DNA of 64,000 nt from Paracoccaceae bacterium (GTDB lineage Bacteria > Pseudomonadota > Alphaproteobacteria > Rhodobacterales > Rhodobacteraceae). The notes under the pieces are model-generated. The model did no database searches. It saw only the letters and a program-made list of their open reading frames with translations, and was not told the DNA's origin. Shown here piece by piece: positions 1-8,291 of the stretch; the first letter of the stretch is position 1; every line of letters begins with the position of its first letter. Location: positions 1-64,000 of the forward strand of contig JAAZYV010000007.1 of NCBI GenBank assembly GCA_014239455.1, given 5' to 3'. The position numbers and the translations under genes are program-made.

Positions 1-246
1 CCATTTAAATTTGCTAATGCTCTCTTGTCAAATGATGAAAATATAGAAAATTCTCAATTTTATTCGGCTTTAAACAATGGTGAAGAAACTCAATTAAATC
101 TCCCAAAATCTGTCCCCGTATATCTAATTTATCGTACTGTTATTATTGACGATTTTGGATCAATTAATTATCGTCCAGATATCTATGGCCGCGATGCCTT
201 GTTATATATGTCATTAATTTCTTCTGGTCTTAATATCGATGTTTGA
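1..246 (+). CDS. L,D-transpeptidase (YcbB/LdtD family), 3' end only
   Basis: The frame is open from base 1, so this is the C-terminal 81 residues of a longer protein; the TTG start in the ORF track is internal. The tail contains PVYLIYRTVIIDD and YRPDIYGRD, which match the end of YcbB-type murein L,D-transpeptidases (typically VPVH-x-x-YRT... and DIYGRD). These periplasmic enzymes make 3-3 cross-links in peptidoglycan with a catalytic Cys that would lie upstream of this window. The call rests on the C-terminal signature only. It is of interest because the class A PBP in this window has lost its own D,D-transpeptidase motifs. Confidence 0.75.
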   Translation, partial: PFKFANALLSNDENIENSQFYSALNNGEETQLNLPKSVPVYLIYRTVIIDDFGSINYRPDIYGRDALLYMSLISSGLNIDV

Positions 247-283
247 AATTGTTGTCTGAAAAAACACAAAATGTGAGGTAAAT

Positions 284-1378
284 ATGATTTCTTTAGCTAA
301 GATAGCTGAAGCATTAGATTGCAAATTTCATGGTAATGGCGATCTCATATGCTCATCCCCATCTGAACCAGAAACTGCAAAAGCCGATCAATTAGCTCTC
401 GCAATTGACAATAAATATATGGAGCAACTTTTTAACACCAAAGCAAAGGTTGCTATTATTGGTAAGAATATAGACTGGCATTCCAGGGGACTTGAAGGAG
501 TAATCATAGCTGAAAATTCAAAACTTGTTCTGGCAAGAATTAATGACCTATTCAACAATCTTGAGAAGAAAAATCGAGTTATTAACACTGATTCCATTAT
601 TTCAGACGATGCTTTAATAGGATTAAATCCTTCTATCGGTTCCTATGTCACCATTGCTGAAAACGTAAAAATTGGGGACAATGCAACTATTGAAAATAGT
701 GTCTCCATAGGATCAAATGTAACGATCGGAAACAATTGTTTTATAAGATCTGGAAGCATAATCGAGAAAAATGTTTGGATAGGGAATAGTTTTATCTGCC
801 ATCAAAATGTCGTACTGGGATCAGATGGCTTCTCATTCGCACCCCATGGCGGAGAAAGTATCTTTGACCGTCTTAATAAAAATCACAAAAAAAATTTAAT
901 TAACAAAGGGTTCCAAAGGGTGGCTTCGGTCGGTGGTGTTCTAATAGGAAATGACGTAGAGATTGGGGCAAATACATGTGTCGATAAAGGAACCCTCAAA
1001 AATACAGTAATAGGCTCTGGATCCAAACTTGATAACTTGGTTCACATCGCTCATAACGTAATTGTAGGCAAAAATTGCTTGATCTGTGGACAAGTAGGAA
1101 TAGCTGGAAGCACCATAGTAGGTGACGATGTTATCATGGGAGGGCAGGTTGGAGTAGCCGACAATTTAGTTATAGGACACAGTAGCATCTTAGCTGGAAA
1201 AACCGGGGTGTCAGTTAACGTTTCACCCAATAAGTTTATGATGGGAAATCCCGCCATGGAAATGGCTAAAAATGTGCAATCCTATAAGGCATTACGGCGT
1301 CTTCCTAGGTTGCAAAAAAAAGTAACCAATCTGACCGAATTAGTTAACAAAATCTTATTACAATTGAGAAGTAAATGA
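284..1378 (+). CDS. lpxD: UDP-3-O-(3-hydroxyacyl)glucosamine N-acyltransferase LpxD
   Basis: LpxD adds the second hydroxyacyl chain from acyl-ACP to UDP-3-O-acyl-glucosamine in lipid A synthesis at the cytoplasmic side of the membrane. The protein is 364 residues, slightly longer than the E. coli enzyme. After an N-terminal uridine-binding part it has many left-handed beta-helix hexapeptide repeats from about residue 100 to 330 (for example [20 protein letters not shown]). The motif HIAHNVIVG carries the expected catalytic His at about residue 257. The ATG follows a GAGGTAA ribosome site. It is the first of three co-directional genes (lpxD, ACP, ketosynthase), suggesting a lipid A acyl-chain operon. 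Confidence 0.95.
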   Translation: MISLAKIAEALDCKFHGNGDLICSSPSEPETAKADQLALAIDNKYMEQLFNTKAKVAIIGKNIDWHSRGLEGVIIAENSKLVLARINDLFNNLEKKNRVINTDSIISDDALIGLNPSIGSYVTIAENVKIGDNATIENSVSIGSNVTIGNNCFIRSGSIIEKNVWIGNSFICHQNVVLGSDGFSFAPHGGESIFDRLNKNHKKNLINKGFQRVASVGGVLIGNDVEIGANTCVDKGTLKNTVIGSGSKLDNLVHIAHNVIVGKNCLICGQVGIAGSTIVGDDVIMGGQVGVADNLVIGHSSILAGKTGVSVNVSPNKFMMGNPAMEMAKNVQSYKALRRLPRLQKKVTNLTELVNKILLQLRSK

Positions 1379-1414
1379 ACTAGCAAATACTATGGGACTA
1401 GGTTAATAAAACTC

Positions 1415-1693
1415 ATGGCAAGAAATGTAAAAGAAATGATCATAAAGATTCTGGCAGAGCAGGCGCTTCTTACTCCTAAAGATGTTTCTGAGAATTCAAG
1501 CCTAGAGTCTATGGGGATTGACTCGTTAGGACTTGTAGAAATTATCTTTTCCATAGAGGAGGCTTTTAATATCACAATTCCATTCAATGCTAATGACCCT
1601 AACAATACTTCCTTCGATATTAGTAGCGTCGAATCTATCGTAAAAGCAGTCGAGCATATAATTGATGAATCAGCTAAAAGAAATAACGCATGA
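1415..1693 (+). CDS. acyl carrier protein linked to lpxD
   Basis: A 92-residue acyl carrier protein. The phosphopantetheine attachment Ser is Ser37 in GIDSLGLVEIIFSIEE, with the usual helix II recognition residues after it. It is longer than housekeeping AcpP and has a loop plus extra helix near the C-terminus (FDISSVESIVKAVEHI), so it is probably a specialised carrier. Its stop overlaps the ketosynthase start (ATGA), so the two are translationally coupled. By position next to lpxD, I infer that it carries acyl chains for lipid A or another envelope lipid, comparable to AcpXL systems, but the sequence does not prove the substrate. Confidence 0.9.
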   Translation: MARNVKEMIIKILAEQALLTPKDVSENSSLESMGIDSLGLVEIIFSIEEAFNITIPFNANDPNNTSFDISSVESIVKAVEHIIDESAKRNNA

Positions 1694-2901
1694 ACCGCGT
1701 CGTCATCACGGGGCTTGGGGCAATAAGCTCTCTCGGACTAAACATTGAAGAAATTTTTGACTCTTTGAAAGAAGGTCGATGCGGTATAGGGCCACTAAAA
1801 TTTCTTAATTCTGAAAGACTTTCTGTTCAGATAGGTGGGCAAATACATAACTACAAACCAGAGAAATACTTTTCCAAACAAGAAACTGCCCTATATGACA
1901 AGTTTACTCAATTTGCTTTAATTGCCGCTCAACAGGCAATTTCTTCTTGCGGGATCGAAATAACTGAAAAGAATACTAGCGATGTGGGTGTAATCCTTGG
2001 GACTGCAGGTGGTGGTCTTCAAACACAAGATGAAAATTATCGCGAAGTTTATGAATCAGGTAAAAATCGAGTCCATCCTTTGATCGTACCCAAATTGATG
2101 AATAATGCCGCTGCTAGTCATGTATCTATTAAATATAACGCCCAAGGCCCATGCTTCACCATCGCTTCAGCTTGTTCTTCCTCAAATCATGCCATGGGCC
2201 AAGCACTGAACTTAATTAGAAAAGGTGATATAAAAACTGCCATAACCGGTGGTTCAGAGAGCATGTTATGTTTTGGTGGAATAAAAGCATGGGAAGGTCT
2301 CAGAATTATGTCCAAAGAATCTTGCCGCCCATTTTGTGCCACTAGAGATGGCATGGTACAAGGGGAAGGAGCCGCAATTTTTATTTTTGAAGAATACGAG
2401 CATGCAAAGAGTCGTGGTGCTACTATTTTTGCAGAAGTAATAGGTTTTTCTATGTCTTCCGATGCAATGGATATCGTTAACCCTAGCAAGGAAGGTGCAG
2501 CACGCGCCATAGCAGGTGCTTTAACTGATGCTAAGTTAAACCCTGAAGATATAGACTATATAAATGCACATGGCACCGGCACCATCGCTAATGATAAAAC
2601 AGAATGTGCTGCCATACGACATGCTTTTAAAGCTCATGCTAAAAACGTCATGATATCTTCAACAAAATCCATGCACGGTCATTTGATTGGAGGTACGGGC
2701 GCTTTAGAGTTAGTATCTTGCATACTTGCTATAAATGAAAGTATTATTCCACCAACAATCAACTATAAACAAAGAGATCCAGATTGTGATCTAGATGTAG
2801 TTCCTAATATTGCTCGAGATCATTCAGTTGACTTAACTCTATCAAATTCTTTTGCTTTTGGTGGACTAAATGCGGTGTTAGCACTTAAAAAGTTAACTTG
2901 A
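1690..2901 (+). CDS. beta-ketoacyl-ACP synthase (FabF-like)
   Basis: A 403-residue KAS II-type condensing enzyme that elongates acyl-ACP with malonyl-ACP. The Cys-His-His triad is intact: Cys162 in TIASACSSSNHA, His294 in NAHGTGT and His329 in KSMHGHLIGGTGALE. The C-terminal NSFAFGGLNAVL matches the NSFGFGG family signature. The start codon overlaps the upstream ACP stop, so this is a dedicated ACP-ketosynthase pair downstream of lpxD. The 3' end overlaps the convergent ialB-like gene by 9 bases. It is probably a secondary FabF paralogue rather than the housekeeping fabF, which normally sits with fabD/fabG/acpP. Confidence 0.93.
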   Translation: MNRVVITGLGAISSLGLNIEEIFDSLKEGRCGIGPLKFLNSERLSVQIGGQIHNYKPEKYFSKQETALYDKFTQFALIAAQQAISSCGIEITEKNTSDVGVILGTAGGGLQTQDENYREVYESGKNRVHPLIVPKLMNNAAASHVSIKYNAQGPCFTIASACSSSNHAMGQALNLIRKGDIKTAITGGSESMLCFGGIKAWEGLRIMSKESCRPFCATRDGMVQGEGAAIFIFEEYEHAKSRGATIFAEVIGFSMSSDAMDIVNPSKEGAARAIAGALTDAKLNPEDIDYINAHGTGTIANDKTECAAIRHAFKAHAKNVMISSTKSMHGHLIGGTGALELVSCILAINESIIPPTINYKQRDPDCDLDVVPNIARDHSVDLTLSNSFAFGGLNAVLALKKLT

Positions 2902-3465
2902 ACCCTTTGGCTTTAATTCTTCATAGATCCGAACAAACTGATCTAGATCTAAATCGACAATATATATTGAATTTGGCTCCCTTATGTCAATGATTTGTAT
3001 AGTAAGATTAGCTCCCTGTTTCAGCAAGTCTATACCTTTATCAGTCATTCCAAATTGAGAAGTGCATCCTAGTTGATCACAATATAAAAACTGTTCTGTA
3101 AACGGTTCATTAGAATCGACTGCAAAAGATAACCCACCAAGTAGAAGTGGAACACTTGATTCAAAAGGTATAAAAAAGGTAATTAATGAATCTGCAGGAT
3201 TTTCAGCAGTATTTATGAGCCGTTCTAAGATAAATCTTGCTGCTTTCCTTCCTTGAACATCTAGAGCAAATTGGACGGCAACGCAGTGATCAACATCTTT
3301 CTTACAAACCTGCAACCAATTACCAAACTCTTTTCTAATTTCTTCATTTGAATTTGTGGATAAGTCTTGCAGTTGTTCCTGGGCGGTGGCCAAAGGAAGG
3401 TTAAGAATTAATGAATTTATCAGAAGAAAAAAAAAGATCCCAAACCTATGCCAGATATTATTCAT
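2893..3465 (-). CDS. invasion associated locus B (IalB) family exported protein
   Basis: A 190-residue protein with an N-terminal signal peptide (FFFLLINSLILNLPLATAQ). The mature part matches the IalB family: FGNWLQVCKKD near the start, paired cysteines, and YCDQLGCTSQFGMT in the second half. IalB proteins are periplasmic or outer-membrane-associated and common in Alphaproteobacteria. The name comes from Bartonella, and no invasion role should be read into it here. The ATG is preceded by GAGGTGA seven bases upstream. It is convergent with the ketosynthase gene and overlaps its end by 9 bases. The molecular function is not known to me. Confidence 0.8.
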   Translation of the reverse strand: MNNIWHRFGIFFFLLINSLILNLPLATAQEQLQDLSTNSNEEIRKEFGNWLQVCKKDVDHCVAVQFALDVQGRKAARFILERLINTAENPADSLITFFIPFESSVPLLLGGLSFAVDSNEPFTEQFLYCDQLGCTSQFGMTDKGIDLLKQGANLTIQIIDIREPNSIYIVDLDLDQFVRIYEELKPKGSS

Positions 3466-3514
3466 ATTAATATCACCTCAATTAATCTAATGGTTAGCTG
3501 TATATATAAACTTT

Positions 3515-4822
3515 TCAGTCAAGTTGGACTAGTTTTATCTTAACAATTTTATTTTTCTCTTTTTCTAATATTTCGAATCTGAAACCATAGAAATTGAATA
3601 CTTGCCCCACTACAGGTATTAATTGTGCTTCATGTATTACTAAACCAGCGATGGTATTTGCTTCATTATCAGGAAGGGACCAATCATAAGCTCTATTTAA
3701 ATCTCGTATACTCATTCCACCATCAACAATGACATTTCCATCTGAGGTTCCAACCATTTGGTCTATATCCACATCATGTTCATCTGTAATCTCGCCAATG
3801 ATCTCCTCAATTATGTCTTCTAATGTTATTAGGCCACGCAAATCACCGTATTCATCAACCACAAGAGCAAAATGAGCTTTTCGTTTTAGAAATTGCCTCA
3901 TTTGAAGATCTAGCGTGGTGGTTTCTGGAATGAAATAAGGTTTCATAGCCACTTTCATTATGTCAAATGTATCAATATCAAGCTTCTTTCGGCCAGTAGA
4001 AGAAATAGTGCTAGTTTTACGAAGTAAATCTTTTGCATGTAGGACTCCAACTACATTTTCTTGATTATTTTTAAATATTGGAATTCTTGTGTATGGGGAT
4101 TTCAAACATTTCTGCAAAATTTTCTTTGGGTTATCATCCGCATCAACCATTTCAATTTGACTTCTATGAAGCATAATTTCTTCCACGGCCCGATCAGGAA
4201 GGTCCAAAACTCCTAGTAACCTGTCACGAGCGTCCTTTTTCACAGCTCCTTCAGAATGGTGAAGAGCTATGGCTCCGGCAATTTCTTCTAGAGCTAACAC
4301 CTGCTTGTTTGGATCAATCTTCAGGCCTGTTAAACTTAAAATTATTTGTACTATTTTCCTTACAAAATGTATGACCGGCGAAAAGAAATAAATAAAAAAA
4401 GCAATTAATGGCGCTACTCTCCTGGCAGCTGACTCAGGGTTATTGATAGCATAGGTTTTAGGCAAAAGCTCTGCAAAAATTAATATTAACATAGTCATTA
4501 TTATGGTAGCATATGCTATTCCTTTTTCACCAAAAATTGAAACAAATATTGTCGTTGCCAAAGAGGTTGCAAATATGTTTACAACATTATTTCCAAGTAA
4601 GATTGTACCAATTAAGCTTTCATTATCCGTTGTAATTTCTAAGGCTTTTTTTGCACCCTTAGATCCCCTATCGGTCATATTTCTTAATCTTGCTCTGCTA
4701 GAAGCAGTAAGTGCAGTTTCTGATCCTGAAAAGAAAGCAGATAAAATTAGAAGAAAAAATATTCCAATTAACCCACCCCAGCCAGAAAAAATGTAATTTG
4801 TTTCCCAATTTGCAATAAGCAT
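3515..4822 (-). CDS. CorC/HlyC family membrane protein (CNNM + CBS pair)
   Basis: A 435-residue protein of the hemolysin/CorC family. It has an N-terminal CNNM (DUF21) transmembrane domain of about 190 residues with SAFFSGSETALTASSRARL, then two CBS domains (SPYTRIPIFKN...VVGVLHAKDLL and HFALVVDEYGDLRGLITLEDI), and a C-terminal CorC_HlyC transporter-associated domain. Members are implicated in Mg2+/divalent ion export; the hemolysin name is historical. Start: ATG with AAGGAA upstream. It lies 34 bases downstream of xerD on the same strand, separated by a four-copy hexamer repeat. The xerD-hemolysin pair recurs in Rhodobacteraceae. Confidence 0.9.
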   Translation of the reverse strand: MLIANWETNYIFSGWGGLIGIFFLLILSAFFSGSETALTASSRARLRNMTDRGSKGAKKALEITTDNESLIGTILLGNNVVNIFATSLATTIFVSIFGEKGIAYATIIMTMLILIFAELLPKTYAINNPESAARRVAPLIAFFIYFFSPVIHFVRKIVQIILSLTGLKIDPNKQVLALEEIAGAIALHHSEGAVKKDARDRLLGVLDLPDRAVEEIMLHRSQIEMVDADDNPKKILQKCLKSPYTRIPIFKNNQENVVGVLHAKDLLRKTSTISSTGRKKLDIDTFDIMKVAMKPYFIPETTTLDLQMRQFLKRKAHFALVVDEYGDLRGLITLEDIIEEIIGEITDEHDVDIDQMVGTSDGNVIVDGGMSIRDLNRAYDWSLPDNEANTIAGLVIHEAQLIPVVGQVFNFYGFRFEILEKEKNKIVKIKLVQLD

Positions 4823-4831
4823 TTTTTTTCC

Positions 4832-4857
4832 TTAAAATTAAAATTAAAATTAAAATT
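4832..4857. repeat. TTAAAA hexamer tandem repeat (4 copies)
   Basis: Four perfect tandem copies of TTAAAA followed by TT fill the space between the xerD stop codon and the ribosome-binding site of the CorC/HlyC gene. This is a simple-sequence repeat seen directly in the sequence. Copy-number change would alter the spacing between the two cistrons but not either reading frame. Confidence 0.9.
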
Positions 4858-5774
4858 TAGATCTTATTTTCATTCTTTGCTAGAGGATGATTATTCATTA
4901 CCAATGCCTTTTTTTGATCTTCTAAAACATGCGTGTAAATTTGTGTACTTGAAATATCAGAATGGCCTAAAAGGCTTTGAATAACCCTAAGGTCAGCACC
5001 ATTGGCCAGCAAATGGGTAGCAAATGCATGTCTTATGACATGGGGAGATACCTTCACATTATCAAGTCCTGCATGTTTGGCTATACGTTTTATGATACAA
5101 AAAAATTGTTCTCTATTTAAGAATCCTTTTCTCGTCTTTGCGGGAAATAAGAAATTTTTTGAATTATTAGATATTTTCATTTCTTTCCTAAATGACAACC
5201 AATTCTTGACTGCTACTTTTGCCGAATTAGACAATGGTACAAGTCTTTCTTTTCTCCCTTTACCCTTAACGAAAATTAAATCAGAATTACCCGTCACAGC
5301 ATTCAATGGTAAGGACACTAACTCAGTTACACGTATACCAGTCGCATATAGGAGCTCAATTAATGCCGTATTTCTAACATTCTTAGCTAAAGAATTTTCT
5401 GCTTTCTTAGCTGATTCAATCAAACAATTAACTTGTTCAATGGATAATGTCTCAGGTAAATTTTGAACAAACTTTGGTTGTTTGATTTTAGAACTTGGAT
5501 TTTTAGAAATCCAATTCTCACGGAAAGCAAACCGGAAAAGATGTTTGAGGCTAGACAACTTTCTTGCCACCGATCTATTTGACATCTTAGATTCACTTAA
5601 AACTTGCATATAATCCTGAAAATGTTCTTCGTGAATGTCTTCCATTTTATCAACACTCATGAACTCAAAAAAATTGATCAGGTCATGCTTATACGCCACC
5701 AATGTATTTGGAGTAAGGTTTCTTTCTGCCAAAAGTGCCTCGAGAAAAATCGATATTTGCTTATTTATAAGCAT
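4857..5774 (-). CDS. xerD: site-specific tyrosine recombinase XerD
   Basis: A tyrosine recombinase that, with XerC, resolves chromosome dimers at dif. It has an N-terminal SAM-like core-binding domain (FLEALLAERNLTPNTLVAYKHDL), then the catalytic domain with Arg in ATGIRVTELVSLP, Lys in VKGKGRKERLVPL, HVIRHAFATHLLANGAD, GHSDISSTQ and the Tyr nucleophile in IYTHV. About 305 residues, normal for XerC/D. The ORF track begins at a TTG at 5777; the next codon, ATG at 5774, overlaps the upstream stop (TGATG) and is the more likely start. XerD rather than XerC is favoured by sequence style and the aroK neighbourhood. Confidence 0.9.
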   Translation of the reverse strand: MLINKQISIFLEALLAERNLTPNTLVAYKHDLINFFEFMSVDKMEDIHEEHFQDYMQVLSESKMSNRSVARKLSSLKHLFRFAFRENWISKNPSSKIKQPKFVQNLPETLSIEQVNCLIESAKKAENSLAKNVRNTALIELLYATGIRVTELVSLPLNAVTGNSDLIFVKGKGRKERLVPLSNSAKVAVKNWLSFRKEMKISNNSKNFLFPAKTRKGFLNREQFFCIIKRIAKHAGLDNVKVSPHVIRHAFATHLLANGADLRVIQSLLGHSDISSTQIYTHVLEDQKKALVMNNHPLAKNENKI

Positions 5775-7438
5775 CAATAATAATGTACCGCATTACGAAA
5801 ATATTCCATTATCAATATTTCTGTCGCTATAATTCTAAAATCCTCTAACAGACCCATCCTAACCAAAAATGCCAATCCGGTTTGCAAATCTAACATATTA
5901 GACTGTTGTCCCGATGAAATAAGAGACAAAGCTTTAAACAATAAAGCACCATTTCTATGCAACGCTAATGAACTTTTCATTTGTTCAGACAAAATTCTAT
6001 CATTAGGGAATCTGCCAATACTTGCCTCTAAAACAACTCTATCTAAGAGGGTCAGTTCATATTCTTCAATGTTATCAAAATGCTGTAAAAAAAGTTTATT
6101 AGATTTTTCTTCATTTTCTTCCCAACCAATTTTTTCACTTGCTAGATAAAATGCAGTTTTAACGTTGGAGTTCTTGATAACGTCCGTTCTGACATTAAAT
6201 AAGTCCTCTCCAGATAGTAAAACTAGGGCTGCAATCATCTCCTCATACTTCCAAGAACCTCGATTTAGTTCAATATTTTGGATCTTTTTCCCATATACTT
6301 TTGCAAATTGAGCTAACAAATGAACTTGCATAAACTCTTGAACAGCAAGTGACAAATTTCTCAACAACTCCAACTGTTCCGATTCTTCCATGCTAAATTC
6401 TTGATCTAATTCTTGAACTAGCTTCACACGTGCCCATACACCACCGGAAGTAGAGGGGCGTTTAATTTTATAATTGGAAAAAAGAATAGTAGGATTTAAA
6501 GCGCCTGATTTAACAAATTCTTCTGAAGCGCTAATTCTTGTGCGTAAACTCTTGCTACGACTTAAATTAGTGTATAGGAAACCAAGCGGTAATTCATTAT
6601 CTGGGGGTCGAATCCCGGAAAAATCACAAAGATAAACTACAACCGGCAATCCCTCTAAACAAATTTCTTCACTCTTTATTTCTAATTCTGCTTCGTGATC
6701 AAGATAATTGATGAGCAAACGCTCAAGGTTCTCATCGATATCACCAATGCTCGAATAAGTTGCTAATGCCAAAGCAGCTGCATTCCAATCTCCACTTCTA
6801 GCAAGACAAATAATCTTGTGTGTTAGAAACTCTTTCTCACTAGGTCTCTCTAATATCATATTACAAAATTCATCCACCCGTTTTGTCAAAAAAGCAATAT
6901 TGGACCAGAGATCCAAAAGTTTCGTATCCGAAATAGGATTAGCACTTTCTATCAATTCTTCAGCTTCATCTAGAGCTCCCATCGTAATTAATTTCAAAAT
7001 ACGCGCCCTCAAAAATGCTTGTCCAGAAAAATCAGATTTAGTGTCAGTTATTGGCGGATCAGCTTCGACTAAGAGTACTCTTTTTAAAAGACGGTTTAAA
7101 TAAAATAGCTCTGATCTAGGTATCTGTTGTACTGCATCAGCTATCTGTGTTTCGTTCTCGCCACTCCAGATGTTGATTGACAACCCTAATCTCTCTCCTC
7201 CAAACAGTCCAATAGAGTTCTTACTAACCCCTGGCAAATGATTTAATGATATTTCAGGGTTTTTATCCTGATAATCTCCACTTTTCTCATTTGACAAAGT
7301 AAAAAATTCAGGTGGGTCATTAATTTTGTCGGCCAGCCAATCAATAGCTGTCATAGGCTCAGTATTGGAAGCACTCACGGACACAGGAAACCCTAGAATT
7401 AGTCCGAAAAAAATATAAAAAATAACATTATTGATCAT
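5774..7438 (-). CDS. hypothetical exported protein, probably helical repeat
   Basis: I do not recognise a named family. The 554-residue product begins with a likely signal peptide (VIFYIFFGLILGFPVSVSAS), so it is probably periplasmic. The rest has no clear membrane segment and is rich in Leu, Glu and Ala with regular helix-like spacing (for example ARILKLITMGALDEAEELIESA), suggesting a TPR-like alpha-solenoid. It lies between a small membrane ORF and xerD, with a one-base TGATG overlap with xerD, so it is translationally coupled to the recombinase. Codon use looks like the neighbours and there is no sign of transfer. A scaffold or envelope-assembly role is only a guess. Confidence 0.7.
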   Translation of the reverse strand: MINNVIFYIFFGLILGFPVSVSASNTEPMTAIDWLADKINDPPEFFTLSNEKSGDYQDKNPEISLNHLPGVSKNSIGLFGGERLGLSINIWSGENETQIADAVQQIPRSELFYLNRLLKRVLLVEADPPITDTKSDFSGQAFLRARILKLITMGALDEAEELIESANPISDTKLLDLWSNIAFLTKRVDEFCNMILERPSEKEFLTHKIICLARSGDWNAAALALATYSSIGDIDENLERLLINYLDHEAELEIKSEEICLEGLPVVVYLCDFSGIRPPDNELPLGFLYTNLSRSKSLRTRISASEEFVKSGALNPTILFSNYKIKRPSTSGGVWARVKLVQELDQEFSMEESEQLELLRNLSLAVQEFMQVHLLAQFAKVYGKKIQNIELNRGSWKYEEMIAALVLLSGEDLFNVRTDVIKNSNVKTAFYLASEKIGWEENEEKSNKLFLQHFDNIEEYELTLLDRVVLEASIGRFPNDRILSEQMKSSLALHRNGALLFKALSLISSGQQSNMLDLQTGLAFLVRMGLLEDFRIIATEILIMEYFRNAVHYY

Positions 7439-7565
7439 ATTCTATTGGGACTGGTATGATAGAAATTTCTGTTACCGGCTCCACCTCAAAGATGAGTGCA
7501 TGAGTTGTTAAGATAATTGCCACAATTACCAGAATTAGAGAAAAAAATTTAAATAATTTCCACAT
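7428..7565 (-). CDS. small single-pass membrane protein (45 aa), below ORF-track cutoff
   Basis: An ATG ORF of 45 codons reads MWKLFKFFSLILVIVAIIL..., a basic start followed by one strongly hydrophobic segment, then an acidic tail (FEVEPVTEISIIPVP). Its stop overlaps the start of the 554-residue exported protein by 11 bases in another frame, the tight arrangement seen for genuine genes in this genome. It would be the first cistron of a unit running into xerD. There is no strong ribosome-binding site. I recognise no family; it could be a chance ORF, but its composition is membrane-protein-like rather than random. Confidence 0.4.
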   Translation of the reverse strand: MWKLFKFFSLILVIVAIILTTHALIFEVEPVTEISIIPVPIEYDQ

Positions 7566-7751
7566 TTTTAAGTTTTTATTGTTTATACTGAACTAAATTT
7601 AAGGATAACCTAAATACACATAAGTCTTTTATCGGGCAATACCCATAGAAGTAAATATGATTTTATCAGATGATTCAGATCAAAAACAACCCCTAGTTTT
7701 CGATAGGCATAAAATGTACAACTATATCAATTAAGAGTTTATAATTAACCC
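7566..7751. promoter_or_regulatory. divergent intergenic region between xerD unit and aroK
   Basis: About 186 AT-rich bases lie between the minus-strand unit (small ORF, exported protein, xerD) and the plus-strand aroK-aroB unit, so promoters for both directions should be here. I cannot pick out a convincing -35/-10 pair or operator by eye. No stem-loop followed by a T run was seen. Confidence 0.4.
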
Positions 7752-8285
7752 GTGTACAAAATAAAAAAAATGTTAGTGCTAGTTGGCCTCATGGGTGCAG
7801 GTAAAACTTCTATTGGAAAAAAACTTGCGGAAAGTTTAAAGGTAGGATTCCTCGATGCTGACCATGAAATAGAATTAGCAGCTGGTATGAGCATTGTTGA
7901 AATTTTTGATAAATTTGGTGAAAACTACTTCCGGAAAGGGGAATGTAAGGTAATCAAGAGATTAATTAAGTTAGAACCTCAGATCTTAGCCACAGGGGGG
8001 GGGGCATTTCTCTCTCAAGAAATACGTGATATAATAAACTTACATGGTGTATCCATTTGGTTAAAAGCGGATCTAGAAACTCTTTGGGAAAGGGTATCTG
8101 GGAATAGTAACAGGCCATTATTGAATGAATTAAACCCAAAGTTGGCGTTAGAACAGCTAATTGAGACAAGATATCCTGTCTACAATGAAGCTGACATAAC
8201 TATACAAAGCACAGAACATATTTCTCACGCTACTATGGTTAGGAAAATATTACATGAATTAAAGAAAAAACATATCATTTATTAG
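7752..8285 (+). CDS. aroK: shikimate kinase
   Basis: AroK phosphorylates shikimate at O3 with ATP, step five of the shikimate pathway. The 177-residue protein has the P-loop GLMGAGKTS, the shikimate-binding DAD and FRKGE motifs, the GGGAFL loop and a lid with RPLL. The start is either GTG at 7752 or ATG at 7770 (MLVLVGLMGAGK); neither has a strong ribosome site and both fit the family. aroB follows six bases later. An oddity is a run of ten G at 7995-8004 encoding the conserved Gly-Gly-Gly, which is striking in so AT-rich a genome and could slip during replication. Confidence 0.95.
   Translation: MYKIKKMLVLVGLMGAGKTSIGKKLAESLKVGFLDADHEIELAAGMSIVEIFDKFGENYFRKGECKVIKRLIKLEPQILATGGGAFLSQEIRDIINLHGVSIWLKADLETLWERVSGNSNRPLLNELNPKLALEQLIETRYPVYNEADITIQSTEHISHATMVRKILHELKKKHIIY
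7995..8004. repeat. poly-G tract (10 G) inside aroK
   Basis: Ten consecutive G bases encode the conserved Gly-Gly-Gly of shikimate kinase (ACA GGG GGG GGG GCA). I noticed no other G run this long in the window. Gene reading is in frame as given. Gain or loss of one G would shift the frame and truncate AroK. Confidence 0.95.
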
Positions 8286-8291
8286 AATTCA

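Noticed and set aside
5002-5466. 154-aa plus-strand ORF antisense to xerD
   Set aside because: xerD catalytic residues on the minus strand are intact and the plus-strand frame has no recognisable features.
6603-6622. GGGGGTCGAATCCC, resembling a tRNA T arm
   Set aside because: It lies inside the unknown exported protein gene; the loop is not a proper TTCRANY loop and no acceptor or anticodon arms pair around it.
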